From: Lepus europaeus
Lineage: Eukaryota; Chordata; Mammalia; Lagomorpha; Leporidae
Reading direction: 5' to 3'
DNA: 64,000 nt
NCBI RefSeq assembly: GCF_033115175.1
Contig: NC_084827.1
Location: forward strand, 181,580,388 to 181,644,387
Part shown: positions 43,473-54,141 of the stretch, one piece after another
Numbering within the stretch: position 1 is the stretch's first letter
Layout of the letters: each line of letters starts with the position of its first letter
Program-made: the position numbers and the translations under genes
Notes under the pieces: model-generated
The model's input: only the letters and a program-made list of their open reading frames with translations
Database searches by the model: none
Told to the model about the DNA's origin: nothing

Positions 43473-44320
43473 CCCCTGGCTCCCCACGTGGTGCCCAGAC
43501 CGCAGCCCTCCGCCCGCTCTGACTGGGCAGTCCTGCTCTCTGGTCTGCTGTCCACAACAGGCTCCCAAGCCCACTGAGAGGTACAGCCGGGGTCTCCAAG
43601 GGGGCGCGGGCCACAGGGAGGCAGGGCTGGGGGGGGCTGTGCTCGGGCAGTCCTGCCAGCCTGGGGGTCCCAGCCTGAGTGCTTTGAGGGCCCCCAGGCC
43701 CAGCCTGGCCCTGGGGTAGGCTAGGGGCACAGCAAATATGGTTCCCTCGGGGCTCTGGCAAGGGGGTGGGCCGGGGGCCGGGCCACGCCTCAGCAGCCAG
43801 GGCCACACGGTCAGTCCCGGCCGGAGCAGGGTCAGGCCTGGGGCTCATTGTTCCCCTCCCAGCTAAACAGACACTGGGGGCGTGGGGGTGGGAGGCTCAG
43901 AGACCTTGTAGACACCCCCTCCCTAGGCGAGGACCTCGGGCAGCGGATGTCAGCAGGCACCCCGGCCCCTGGGGAGGGCGGCTGGGCACCCCCTCCCCCG
44001 CCTGCTGGCCACCACTGCCCAGGGAGCGCAAGAATGACAGGAATGCGAGGCTGCGGGCGGAGCCCAGGGACAGCCCGGGCCGCACAGGCCCAGCAGGCGG
44101 GATGGACGCTCAGACCGGGCCGCCTTCCCCGCCGCCCTGCCAGCTGCGAGCCCAGGCCCAGGTGGGCGCCTGCCCCGGCAGAGGCTGGGAGCGGAAGGGC
44201 CTCCGGCGCCCTGCCCATCCCAGGCCACAGCGTCCACGTTCGCCGGCTCCGGGGTGGGGCCTGCTCTTGCTGCTGTCACGGTTTCCCAAGCCGCTTCTCC
44301 TCCCTCTGAGGGGTCCGCAC

Positions 44321-44335
44321 GGCGCCCCCTGGTGG
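44321..44335 (-). promoter_or_regulatory. CTCF-type motif upstream of KLHL30
   Basis: GGCGCCCCCTGGTGG. The reverse strand reads CCACCAGGGGGCGCC, the textbook CTCF core. 648 bp before the KLHL30 ATG. Confidence 0.6.
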
Positions 44336-44469
44336 ACAAGCCGCTTCTCCGCGGTCGGGGTTTGGGGGGTTTGCCCAGGGCCGTCGCGGTCAGCCGCCAG
44401 GAATGCTGGGATGCACGCTGGGCTGCGGACGCTCCCTCCAGAAGTTGTTTTGGCTGCGTCTCTACCAGC

Positions 44470-44645
44470 TACGCTCGGCAGGAGTCACACAGGGGCTCTG
44501 AGTTCAAATCCCAGCCTCACCACTTCCTACCTGTGGGGCGAGACGCAAGCCCCCCGGACTCAGTTTCCCCGCCGTAAAGGGAGTGAGGGTGGCGCCCACC
44601 TGCCAGGGCTCCTGTGGGGCGGGCCAGGGATGAGACCCAGCCTGC
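44470..44645 (+). mobile_element. MIR fossil
   Basis: GCTCTGAGTTCAAATCCCAG, then CACCACTTCCTACCTGTG and a CTCAGTTTCCCC block in MIR order. Confidence 0.75.
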
Positions 44646-44699
44646 GGGGAGCCCCGCGTGGCCGTGGGGGTTGAGGTCTGAGCCCCTGACGCCCCCAGC

Positions 44700-44775
44700 C
44701 ATCAGCAGATGAGGGAACTGGGGCCCCCCAAGGTCACCCAGCAAGGTCGCAGCAGGCAGAGGAGCAGGAACCCCT
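44700..44775 (-). mobile_element. MIR fragment
   Basis: AGATGAGGGAACTGGGGCC and AAGGTCACCCAGCAAGGTCG are the reversed MIR 3' part. Confidence 0.65.
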
Positions 44776-44961
44776 CAGATGTCCCCGCCATGAGGAGTCC
44801 AGCACAGAGGCGGCCTCTTGGGGGTTGGGAGCCGCGGGTCCCAGGCCCTGGGGTCTGTGTGGTACAGCCCAGAGCCGGGGGTCCCTGTGGGCTCCTGGGT
44901 CCCCTGAGGGCTGGGGAGGCCGGACAGGCGCCTGGCTCACGCTGCCATCCCCGCCCCGCAG

Positions 44962-47900
44962 GAGGCCCCTGACCCTGGCAGCATGGTGCGCACCGTGGAC
45001 GACCTGGACTTCCGGCTGCCCTCGCACGCCCAGGACACACTGGACGGCCTCCAGCGGCTGCGCTCCCAGCCCAAGCTGGCCGACCTCACGCTGCTGGTGG
45101 GCGGCCGGGAGCTGCCCTGCCACCGCGGCCTCCTGGCCCTCAGCAGCCCCTACTTCCACGCCATGTTCGCAGGCGACTTCGCCGAGAGCTTCTCGGCGCG
45201 CGTGGAGCTGCAGGACGTGGAGCCAGCCGTGGTGGGGCAGCTGGTGGACTTCGTGTACACGGGCCGGCTGACCATCACTCAGGCCAACGTGGAGGCGCTG
45301 ACGCGCACGGCCGCCCGCCTGCACTTCCCGGCCGTGCAGAAGGTCTGCGGCCGCTACCTGCAGCAGCAGCTGGACGCCGCCAACTGCCTGGGCATCTGCG
45401 AGTTCGGGGAGCAGCAGGGGCTGCTGGGAGTGGCCGCCAAGGCCTGGGCCTTCCTGCGCGAGAACTTCGAGGCCGTGGCCCGCGAGGACGAGTTCCTGCA
45501 GCTGCCCCGGGACCGGCTGGCCACCTGCCTGGCCAGCGACCTGCTGCAGGTGCAGGCGGAGCAGAGCCGGCTCGAAGCCCTGCTGCGCTGGGTGCGCCAC
45601 GATCCCCCGGCCCGGGCCGCCCACCTGCCTGAGCTGCTCGGCCTGGTGCGCCTGGACGCTGTGCCCAAGCCCTGCGTGCAGCAGCTGCTGGCCACGGAGC
45701 CGCTGATCCAGGCGTCAGAGGCGTGCCGGGCTGCGCTGTCCCAGAGCCATGGGGAGGTGAGTGAGGGGCCGGGGGGCTCCCACCCGGGGGGGCAGGCAGA
45801 GGGGCCCGAGAGCTCCCCCTGCGTGGGGGTGGGTAAGCAGTGGGCATCCTCGAGGTGGCCTGGAGCCGGTCACCCCTCAAGTATGGATCGTGTCCCTGTG
45901 TGTGCCACACCCTGTCCTGAAGGCAGAGGCTGGGGGCTCCTGGCAGGGGCTGCAGTCCCGGAGGGCTCTCTGGAAGAGGCAGGCTCTTAGAGAAGGAACA
46001 GCTCAGCAGGCGGCACAGGAGAGGAAAGCACCCAGGAAGACGGCACAGAGGAAGCTGCTCCAGAATTTATAGGGTGCCACTTCCAGTTTGCGCTGGCAGC
46101 AGGCCCAGAGGGCAGGCGCCTCCCGGGGAGGTGACAGGCGCGGGTGTGGCTGAGACAGGGCCAGAGGTGGCGGCTCGGCTGCCGTGTGCCGCTCCTGGGG
46201 CCTCCTCTGGGGTCAGATCTGGTCATGAAAATGCAACTCGGGCCGAGGGCGGCCTATGGCAGGCAGGACCCTAGGCCCACAGGCGAGGCCCGGCTAGGGC
46301 TGGGCTGGCTTGGGGTCTTCCCCTGCGAGGTGGTCCACGCAATTGCTAGTGCCGGAGGGACCGGGGTGGAGCGTGGGGGACCCTGAGAGCCTGGGGGCTC
46401 TGAGCAGCAGCTGCTTACTGACGGCTCCACATGGACGCTTTCCAGGGGTCTAGCTGGCCGGGGCCACCCGGTGCAGCCTGCTGCGGGCCGGCCATGGCGC
46501 AGGGGCTTCCAGGGCAGGGGAGGTTCATGGGGAGACTGGGGACAGGTCCTGGGGGTCAGCCCAGGTCAGTGCAGGGGCAGCGTGGGGCCCTCCCTGCCTG
46601 GCCCTTCCGCTGCCGTCGCCAGCCATGGCAAGGCTGGCCACAGGGCACACGTGCACCCATGGATGCACACACATGCACACCTGGCCCCCTGACCCAGGGG
46701 GCTGCACAGAGGCCCTGGTGCTGGTCAGAGGCTGCTCTGAGCCGCGCTGCTGTCCACAGGTGCTGCCTGCCCTCCCGCAGAAGCTGGAAGAGGTGCTGGT
46801 AGTGGTCGGGGGGCGGGCACTGGAGGACGAGGAGGGCGGGGAGGAGCCCGCCCCCCACTCCGGGAACTTCGCCTTCTACGACACCAAGGCCCGTGAGTAG
46901 CCGCCCATCCTGGCCTCGCCCTGCGTGCCTCCCACACCTGGCGGCGCCTCCCGGGTCTTTTTCTATATCCTGGGGGGCTGGTGTCAAGGTTGCCACGCCA
47001 GACGGCACTGCGTGGGCGGGGGGCGGCCTGGCTGCCCGGCCTGGGCCGGGGGAGAAAGGGCGCAGCCCAGGCCGTGAGGCCCGGCTTCCAGGCCGGCCGG
47101 CACGGAGCGCCAGTCCCCGCTTCTCTTGGCCTCGGTGGGAGGGGCTGAGGCCAGGCCTGCGCACAGATAGACATGGGCTCCTCTGCCCGCTTGGCAAAGG
47201 CGGGAGGCCCCCCCGGGCTGCACTGGCCCCGGGGACGCTCCTGGGAGGCACGGGTGCCCACTGGCCAGTGTCCACCCTAGCAGGCTGGCTGCCCCAGGCA
47301 GGGGCTGCCCCACAGGGATTTGGGGCTGACGTCAGCACAGAGCAGCTGTGCCTCTGATCCCCCGGCGTGGGGGGTGCTGGCAGGTGAAGGGCTGCTGGCC
47401 GCTGGACAGCCCCACCCTCGGGTGACACACACATGAGTCAGGGGGACACTCCGTCCCTGCCCGCAGCGCCCGCCCAGAGCCCCGTGAGCAGTTGGCAGTG
47501 CCCCGGGCACCCCGACGCGCAATGTGTCCACGCATAGCATTGCACCGTCACAGTGCCCTCTCCCTCCTGCGCGGTTCACCCCGTGCGCTCCACAAAGGCC
47601 AGCCGGAGTCGCCTCTGTCCCAGCCACAGAGCAGCTCCCATGTGGCACACGTGCCGTCCCCACGTGTCCTCACGCCTCCCTGAGAGGCCAGGATTACGCC
47701 CACTCTGCAGATGGGCAAACAGAGGCTGGGGTTTGGCCCTGAGCCCTCGCTCTCTCCCCGTGCCAGGGCGGTGGATGGCGCTCCCCGACTTCCCCGACTA
47801 CCACAAGTGGGGCTTCTCCCTGGCGGCTCTCAACAACCACATCTACGTGACAGGTGGGCGGCTGGGGGCTCCGAGAACGAGCACCCCAGCGAGGGAAGCT

Positions 47901-50900
47901 GAATCCCAGAGGGGTGCGTGTCGGGGGTGGGTCTCCCACTCCTGCGCGTCGCACACACTCAGACTCCCTGGGGGGCGGAGCTTCCATGCTCGGGGCTTTG
48001 GAACCACGGGTGTGGCCCCAATTTGTGGGGGTGGAGGGACCGGGCCTAGGGCGCCCCCAGGGGCCTGGCAGCCAGTTTGTGCGTGGGGCAGGGCATGGGG
48101 GGAGGGGCCTCTAGCCCCACGGGTCCCGAGGCCCCTGGCTGGTGACACCCATGTGGACAGATCCTGTCTCGCAGGTGGCTCACGGGGCACCAAGACGGAC
48201 ACGTGGTCGACCACCCAGGCCTGGTGCTTCCCGCTGAAGGAGGCGGCCTGGAAGCCCGTGGCGCCCATGCGGAAGGCGCGCACGAACCACGCCAGCGCCG
48301 CGCTCAACGGGGAGATCTACGCCATCGGTGGTGAGGCCCCCTGTGCACCCCTGCACCCCGTACCCTCCAGGGGGCCGTGGCAATGCTGCCCCCCACTGCT
48401 GCCTTGGGCGTGGCTCCTCAGACATGGAGCGGGGCGATGCTGGGACTCGGGACGGCGTCCAGCAGGAGTTGGGGCCTCAGGCCACCAGCGAGGACGGCCA
48501 CGCGTGTCCTCAGCCCCGGAGCTCTGGAGGGGATGACCCACGGGAGGCTGCTCCCCCCAGCCCAACCATCCCCAGCCTAAGAGCAGGGTCCCTGAGAACA
48601 GCAAGGCACGGCCTCCCCCGGCGGCAGGTCCCTGTCACCGTCCTCTCCTGGCGGCAGGTTCCTGTCACCGTCACCTGCAGGCTCCATCAGGGGCAGGGCT
48701 GTGGGCTGCTGCTCGGGGCCAGGGCCTCGCTCCCCACCGGCGCCCCTGGAGCTGCTTCCTCCAGGGAGGCCCCACCCTGCTGTGGCTGTGGCAGGGAGTC
48801 TCGCACCCTGGGGTGGGGTCTCCCTGGGTCCGCTGCCCCTCCAGGCCTCCGTGGGCAAGCCTGCCCTCTTGGGGCCGCGGGCACCACCGGCTATAGGTGG
48901 GAACAGCTCCCTGCCGCTCACTGCCCCCCAGACCTCCTGGGTACCAGGGCGGACCCTGCTGCCCTACATAGCCTGGACCCTGCGTTTCCCGCACCCCAGC
49001 CCTCTGCAGCCCTGCGGCCCTCCCCTCCCCACAGGCACCACCCTGGACGTGGTGGAGGTGGAGAGCTACGACCCCTATACGGACAGCTGGACGCCCGTGA
49101 GCCCGGCCCTCAAGTACGTCAGCAACTTCTCGGCGGCCGGCTGCCGGGGCCGCCTGTACCTGGTGGGATCCAGCGCCTGCAAGTACAACGCACTGGCCCT
49201 GCAGTGCTACAACCCAGTCACAGGTGGGCCCCGGGCCGGGGGCGGGGCCGAGGCACCGACCCAGGGCTGAGACAGCTGGCTTCACCCAGGCCTGGCACCT
49301 CCCCGGCCCCCTGGTGGTGAAGGCCACCGTGAAGGCCACCCCGCGCCCGTGTCCCCCGCAGATGCCTGGAGCCTGATCGCCTCCCCCTTCCTGCCCAAGT
49401 ACCTGTCGTCGCCTCGCTGTGCCGCCCTGCACGGGGCGCTGTACCTCATCGGGGACAACACCAAGAAGGTGTACGTGTATGACCCGGGGGCCAACCTGTG
49501 GCAGAAGGTGAGCCCCCCTCGCGCCAGCCCCTCCCCGTGACCAGCGCCCCCCACCCCCACCCCCGCCGCACCAGGCCTGCGCGCTGGGGCGAGGCTTGGC
49601 CCACACACAGGCCTGGCCCCTGTGACCAGAGAGCGCGTGGTAGCCACGGCCAGTGCTCTGTCCCCTGCAGGCCCAGTGTCCCAGAGGGATGGCCCGTCCT
49701 CCCCTCGAGTGGCAAAACTGGGCACAGCGGCAGGTGCTCCCGGGGCAGCCACGGGCTGCAGTGACCAGGAGGAGGGAGCTTCCTGTCCCGGGGGGCAGTC
49801 AAGGCGGGGAGGAGCCACCCCCTCGCCATCCTGCTCTGCCCCTGCCCCTGCTCGTGAGCCACCTGGCCTTTGTCCTGGGGAAGAGGGTCAGTGCCCAGGG
49901 GCCCTGCCCAGTGCCCGGACAGCAGGGCCTGCGCAACGCTGCTGCCTGCAGCTGTCCCCTGGCGTCAGCACCCCGCCGACCTGGGGCCCCCGGGACTGCG
50001 GGAAACAGGTGCAGGCCGGCCCTGCCAGGCCGAGCTCCCCCGGGCCCTCCCAGCCCCCGTGTGGGTCTCCCCTGGGCCCTCTCCAGGCCTGGGGGTGGGA
50101 CAGCTGCCACCGCCATCCTGTGTGGAGACGAGACAGGCGCAGGCCCAGCCTCCCCATGCCCCTGGGACCCCAGGGGGCTGGAGCACCTCTTGGGCCGCTC
50201 AGCTGGACAGGGGGCGCTGGGCCTGCGGCCTCAGGCGGGGTCCCTGCGCCCCCCAGGGTGGGGCCGGGCTCCCGCCCCTGGACACTGACCACTGGCCCTG
50301 CTCAGGTACAGTCACAGCACAGCCTGCACGAGAATGGCGCGCTGGTGCCGCTGGGGGACGCGCTGTACGTGACGGGCGGCCGCTGGGAGGGCATGGACGG
50401 CGACTACCGCGTGGAGATGGAGGCCTACGACACCGTGCGCGACGCCTGGACGCGCCACGGCGCCCTGCCCCGCCTCTGGCTCTACCACGGGGCCTCGGCC
50501 GTCTTCCTGGACGTCTCCAAGTGGACTCAGCCCTTCAGCCCCGCCCAGGAGCAGTAGGCGGGGCCTGCCCCACGCACCCCACCTTCTGGTCTGGTCTCCT
50601 CCCGCAGCCGCCGCCCGCTCCAGGGCTCAGCTGGGCTCTGGCCACCAGGGGCCATCGAGGGCACGCTCAGAGACGCAGCCTTGGTCTCTGGAGCCACCAC
50701 AGCGGACGCCCCACTGCCCACAGCAGGGCCTGGGCTGGGAGCACGGGGGAGGGGCCGGGAGACCCCAGAGGAGGGAGCCCGGGGGTCCAGACAGCGCCCT
50801 CCAAATTCTCGTCTTCTCCTGTCCCGGGGCCCTGGAAGTGGCCTCGGAGGCTGAGGCTGTTGGGGTGGGGGCAGCACTGGGCTCAGGCTGCTCGTCCACC

Positions 50901-51231
50901 ATCCCCAGAGCTGGTGCCATTGCCAAATCTGCTTCCGGGGTCCCAGGAGGTGCCCAGGACAGCAGCTGGGAAGGGGGTGGCGGGCCTGGGGCAAGGAGAG
51001 CGCCTGTCTGCACAGTGAGGGGCACAAAACCGTGGCTTCGTGGGCTCTGCGCGGGTGGGGGGCTCCCAGCAGCCCCTGAGGGAAGTGGCATCCAGCCAGC
51101 ACGCAGCAGCATCACCAGGGTGGGCGCGCCTGCCTCAGGGCCCCCCCGCCCCGAGTCTGGCTGGCTCCGCCTCCTGGCGCCGTCTCTCCTGTCCTAACGG
51201 GCAGCGTGTCTGTAACCAAAGAGGCAATAAA
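44962..51231 (+). CDS. KLHL30: Kelch-like protein 30, complete coding region
   Basis: BTB-BACK-Kelch protein. The family's usual role is substrate adaptor of a CUL3 ubiquitin ligase, but the KLHL30 substrate is unknown to me. Coding exons: 44983-45756, 46760-46892, 47767-47853, 48175-48330, 49035-49223, 49362-49507 and 50306-50557, giving 578 aa, the same as my recollection of human. BTB lies at about residues 33-136 ([20 protein letters not shown]), BACK at about 140-240 ([20 protein letters not shown]), and Kelch blades from about 262 to the end, with GG doublets in [20 protein letters not shown] and YAIGGTTLDV. The start has A at -3 and G at +4. The acceptor at 44960-44961 implies an upstream non-coding exon, which I cannot place. 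Confidence 0.95.
44983..45756 (+). CDS. KLHL30: KLHL30 coding exon 1 (BTB and BACK)
   Basis: 258 codons from ATG 44983. The exon itself probably begins at 44962 after CCGCAG, giving 21 nt of leader here. Donor GTGAGT after SHGE. Encodes all of BTB and BACK, including [20 protein letters not shown]. Confidence 0.95.
45757..46759 (+). other. KLHL30: KLHL30 intron 1, no features recognised
   Basis: 1 kb of GC-rich intron. No repeat or motif I can name beyond short CACACG runs near 46650-46680. Confidence 0.5.
46760..46892 (+). CDS. KLHL30: KLHL30 coding exon 2
   Basis: Acceptor CCACAG, donor GTGAGT, ends in phase 1. Encodes [20 protein letters not shown], the first Kelch strand, then an acidic linker and [10 protein letters not shown]. 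Confidence 0.93.
47668..47745 (-). mobile_element. MIR fragment
   Basis: GGATTACGCCCACTCTGCAG followed by ATGGGCAAACAGAGGCTGG: the reversed MIR end, about 20 bp before a KLHL30 acceptor. Confidence 0.55.
47767..47853 (+). CDS. KLHL30: KLHL30 coding exon 3
   Basis: Encodes [20 protein letters not shown], then LNNHIYVTG, the end of a Kelch blade. Acceptor GCCAG, donor GTGGGC. Phases fit on both sides. Confidence 0.94.
48175..48330 (+). CDS. KLHL30: KLHL30 coding exon 4
   Basis: Encodes [20 protein letters not shown], then [20 protein letters not shown] and EIYAIGG. Acceptor TCGCAG, donor GTGAGG. Confidence 0.95.
48614..48676 (+). repeat. 29-bp near-duplicate pair in a KLHL30 intron
   Basis: GGCGGCAGGTCCCTGTCACC and, 36 bp on, GGCGGCAGGTTCCTGTCACC share flanking GTCCTCTCCT/CGTCAC sequence. 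Two copies only. Confidence 0.6.
49035..49223 (+). CDS. KLHL30: KLHL30 coding exon 5
   Basis: Encodes [20 protein letters not shown] and [20 protein letters not shown], two Kelch blades. Acceptor CCACAG, donor GTGGGC. Confidence 0.95.
49362..49507 (+). CDS. KLHL30: KLHL30 coding exon 6
   Basis: Encodes [20 protein letters not shown] and [20 protein letters not shown]. Acceptor CCGCAG, donor GTGAGC. Confidence 0.95.
50306..50557 (+). CDS. KLHL30: KLHL30 last coding exon
   Basis: Acceptor GCTCAG. Encodes [20 protein letters not shown], then [14 protein letters not shown] and the C-terminal [15 protein letters not shown] before TAG at 50555-50557. Confidence 0.95.
   Translation, partial: VQSQHSLHENGALVPLGDALYVTGGRWEGMDGDYRVEMEAYDTVRDAWTRHGALPRLWLYHGASAVFLDVSKWTQPFSPAQEQ
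51226..51231 (+). terminator. KLHL30: AATAAA poly(A) signal, KLHL30
   Basis: Canonical hexamer 669 nt after the KLHL30 stop, correctly oriented. The implied 3' UTR (50558 to about 51250) contains no recognisable repeat. Confidence 0.75.
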
Positions 51232-51484
51232 GGACTCCCTGCCGCTGAGAGTCAGGGCCCCCAACACAGGACTCGGGGCTGGGGGCAGGCTTGGGTGCAG
51301 CTGGCGCCAGCCATGGCCCTGGGCAGTGCCTGTCGCCCACGGGATCTGGGTTTCTCTCCAAAACCAGCCCACTGGCTCTGGCCTGAACCCTCTCGGGGCC
51401 CAGAGGGGCTTCTGGGGTCTCTGAGTGTATGTGGGGGGATCCCTGGGCCCTGCTGCTTCTGCAGGGCAGGATCAGCTCTGTTCC

Positions 51485-51615
51485 CAGGCTGGACTTGGGC
51501 TGACCTGGCCCAGTGCTGGCCACTGGGGCCATCGGGGAGTGAACCAGCGGATGGAAGATCTCTCTCCCTCCCTCTCTTTCTTTGTAACTCTGTATTTCGA
51601 GTAGATAAAATAAAT
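51485..51615 (+). mobile_element. C-SINE 3' half, interrupted at its tail
   Basis: GGAGTGAACCAGCGGATGG, a CTCCCTCCCTCTC run and the tail AGATAAAATAAAT. The next SINE inserted into this tail. Confidence 0.8.
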
Positions 51616-51652
51616 TTTAAGGATTTATTTATTTATTTGGAAGGCAGAGTTT

Positions 51653-51683
<31 letters not shown>

Positions 51684-51941
51684 TCTTCAATCTGCTGGTT
51701 CACTCCCCAAATGGCTGCAATAGACAGTGCTGGGCCAGGTCAAAGCCAGGAGCCAGGAGCTTCTTCCGGTCTCCTATGCAGGTGCAGGGGCCCAAGGACT
51801 TGGGCCATCTTCTACTGCTATCCCAGGCCATAGCAGAGAGCTGGGTCGGAAGAGGAGCAGCCGGGACTCGAACTGGCGCCCATATGGGATGTGGGCACTG
51901 CAGGCAACAGCCTCACCTGCTACACCACAGCATCAGCCCCA
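51616..51941 (-). mobile_element. C-SINE inserted in the tail of another SINE
   Basis: GATTTATTTATTTATTTGG to CACAGCATCAGCCCC. Perfect 11-bp duplication ATAAAATAAAT at 51605-51615 and 51942-51952. Confidence 0.93.
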
Positions 51942-51959
51942 ATAAAATAAATCTTCAAA

Positions 51960-53740
51960 TGAAAAAGAATGTGATTCTTACCAAAAGGGCAAACAGGACC
52001 ACCAGTGTCCACCTCTGTGTCCGGCTGAGAGTGAGACAGGGATTGGTGTTTAATTGGTCGTTGAGAACACAGAGACAACCAGCAGGAATCGGCAGTCGGC
52101 CCTGCAGAGCGGGGAGGTCGCCGCCTTCCAGGACGCCGGGGCTCACTCCCCACCCTCAGCCTGTGCCAGCAGCGGTGAACCCGGTGAATGTTCATGGCGG
52201 TGGTGTGGGGTCCTCGTATGGGGGCTGGATTTGGCCATGGCTACACTGGCTGGCTCTACAGCCTGGAGCCGAGCCCAGGTCTGAGTCCCACCTTCGGCGT
52301 CTGCAGAATGACCTGAGAGTGATGGCGCGGAGCGCGTGGACGGCCTGGCCGAGCGGCCTGGACGTCGGGCGGCTGCGAGCTCACTTCCGGCTCCAGTGCT
52401 GTCGGGGCAAAGGGAGCTGCATTTTCCCATGACTTCATCAGCCGAGGTCCTTCCTCTGGGGTAAGAGAAGGGAAACGGCTTGACGGACTCAGCTCCTGGG
52501 AGGCGCGGTGAGGCCGAGACAGGAGGGCCCAAGAATGGGGACTGGATTTCAGCCAGGCCTGAAGCCGCTGTGGGGTGGGTGCCCCCCGGGCTGCGCCTCC
52601 ATCCTGGGTCTCGCTGGGACCTCCCCCCGCCCCGGGGCCAGGCGGCTCTGTGGGTGGGCACCCAGGGTCACAGAAACACCATCTTCTGGTGCCCTAGGGG
52701 GTATTCTAGCTAAGTTCCTCCCTCCTCCGCATGGGCAATTTTGAAAGGGGACCCCAGAAACACACAGGGCCCCCCACCTGGAGGCCGCAGCACACACACA
52801 CACACACACTGCTTCTGGGGGCGGGCCAGGCTTGTCCTCGGCCTGGGGTCGTGTTACAGGAAGCCGCACCAGCACCAGAACCGATCTGATTTGGGCCTTC
52901 CGCAGGCCCTATGACATCAGTGCGATGGCTCACTGTTTGGGAAAATAACGGGATTTCACCTGGCAACGGCGCCCGCTCAGCGCTGCCTCACTGAGGGCGC
53001 TGATGTCACATGAGCCTGGGACCACATCCTCAAACGGGGGTCCCCACCCCTGCCCACCTCAGCGTGGCCAAGGGTGACAGCCCGGGCCTCACCTTCCCAG
53101 GTGGCCCACGTCCACCCACCCTGAGTCACGGCCATGGCTGGGCCCCCTTGCAGGGCATCCTGCACCCGTGGGACCCACTCCAGGGGCAGCGCCAGGGCCA
53201 TCACAGAGCTCCCGTCTCACGCCAGCTGCAGCAGGCACGGCCCCACCCAGCATGCGGCCCTGCCCTGGGGCGGGGGGCCTGCCTGGGGCCTGGAGAGCCT
53301 CCCCCCAGCTGTGTGTCCCCGGGACAGGAGCCCCCGGCTGGAGAACACCCTGTGTCCTCAGGGCGTCCCGGAACGAGTGGGCTCTGGAGCAGGTGCCGGG
53401 ACCTCCCGACGCCCGCCGGCTTGACCGACAGCCCAGCCGAGCCAGAGGGAAACCCCACTTCCATAGCAACTGAAAACGTGGCCATCGCCTCTGCCGTTTG
53501 ATTTAGGAGAACACCAGGGCTCAGTCCTGGGACCCCGCCGCGGCGTCCAGGCTGGGCCTCCGTTCCCAGCTTCATCGGGCACCTGCGCGGCCTCTGCGCG
53601 GCCTCAGGTGCACCTGGCCAAGCACAGGCAGGCGCCGGGCCCAGTGAAGCCGCCCACGGCTAGGGAGCAGGGCTGCCGACTCAACGGGGGGGCTCCGAGA
53701 GGGGGGGCCCTAAAGGGGTGCGGTGGGGGGGTCTTGATGG
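51960..53740 (+). other. KLHL30-ERFE intergenic region
   Basis: 1.8 kb without coding signals. A (CA)11 tract lies at 52790-52810. The sequence becomes CpG-rich from about 53560 toward the ERFE promoter. Confidence 0.5.
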
Positions 53741-53799
53741 TTTCCCAGCGTGCGGGGAGCCTCCCGGAGCCGGGCCGCAGGCGAGGCGCACCGGACGGC

Positions 53800-53809
53800 A
53801 GGGGGCGCT
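53800..53809 (+). promoter_or_regulatory. CTCF-like core in the ERFE promoter (upstream)
   Basis: AGGGGGCGCT, the invariant part of the CTCF motif, preceded by GGC. 84 bp before the TATA box. Confidence 0.45.
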
Positions 53810-53863
53810 CAGGCCGCCCGGGGCGAACACGCGCCCCGCCTCGCAGCGCGCGCCGGGGCCGGG

Positions 53864-53873
53864 AGGGGGCGCT
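53864..53873 (+). promoter_or_regulatory. CTCF-like core in the ERFE promoter (downstream)
   Basis: A second AGGGGGCGCT in the same orientation, 64 bp after the first and 20 bp before the TATA box. Confidence 0.45.
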
Positions 53874-53892
53874 GCGCGGGATTCAAGCGCGT

Positions 53893-53898
53893 TATAAA
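53893..53898 (+). promoter_or_regulatory. ERFE: TATA box of ERFE
   Basis: TATAAA inside GTTATAAAGC, 49 nt before the ERFE ATG. A normal TATA-to-start distance of about 30 nt would put transcription start near 53923 and leave a leader of only about 25 nt. Confidence 0.75.
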
Positions 53899-53946
53899 GC
53901 GCGGACCCGCGGATCCCGGGAAGCCGCGCCCCGAGAAGCCGCCCGC

Positions 53947-54141
53947 ATGGCCCCGGCCCGCCGCCCCGCCGGGGCCCGCTTGCTGCTCGCCTGCGCCGGG
54001 CTGCTGGCCGCCGCCGCGGGCCTCGGGTCCCCGGAGCCCCGCGCACCCGCAGGGGGTCGCGCCCTCGAGGAGCCGCCGCCCGCAAACGAGCTGCCCACGG
54101 GCCCCGCGGACGGCCGTGCGGAGCCGCCCGCCCGCGCGCCG
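53947..54141 (+). CDS. ERFE: ERFE exon 1 (signal peptide)
   Basis: 65 codons from ATG 53947 to the donor GTAAGC. Encodes the signal peptide and a proline/alanine-rich stretch with [20 protein letters not shown]. Lies in a CpG island. Confidence 0.94.
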
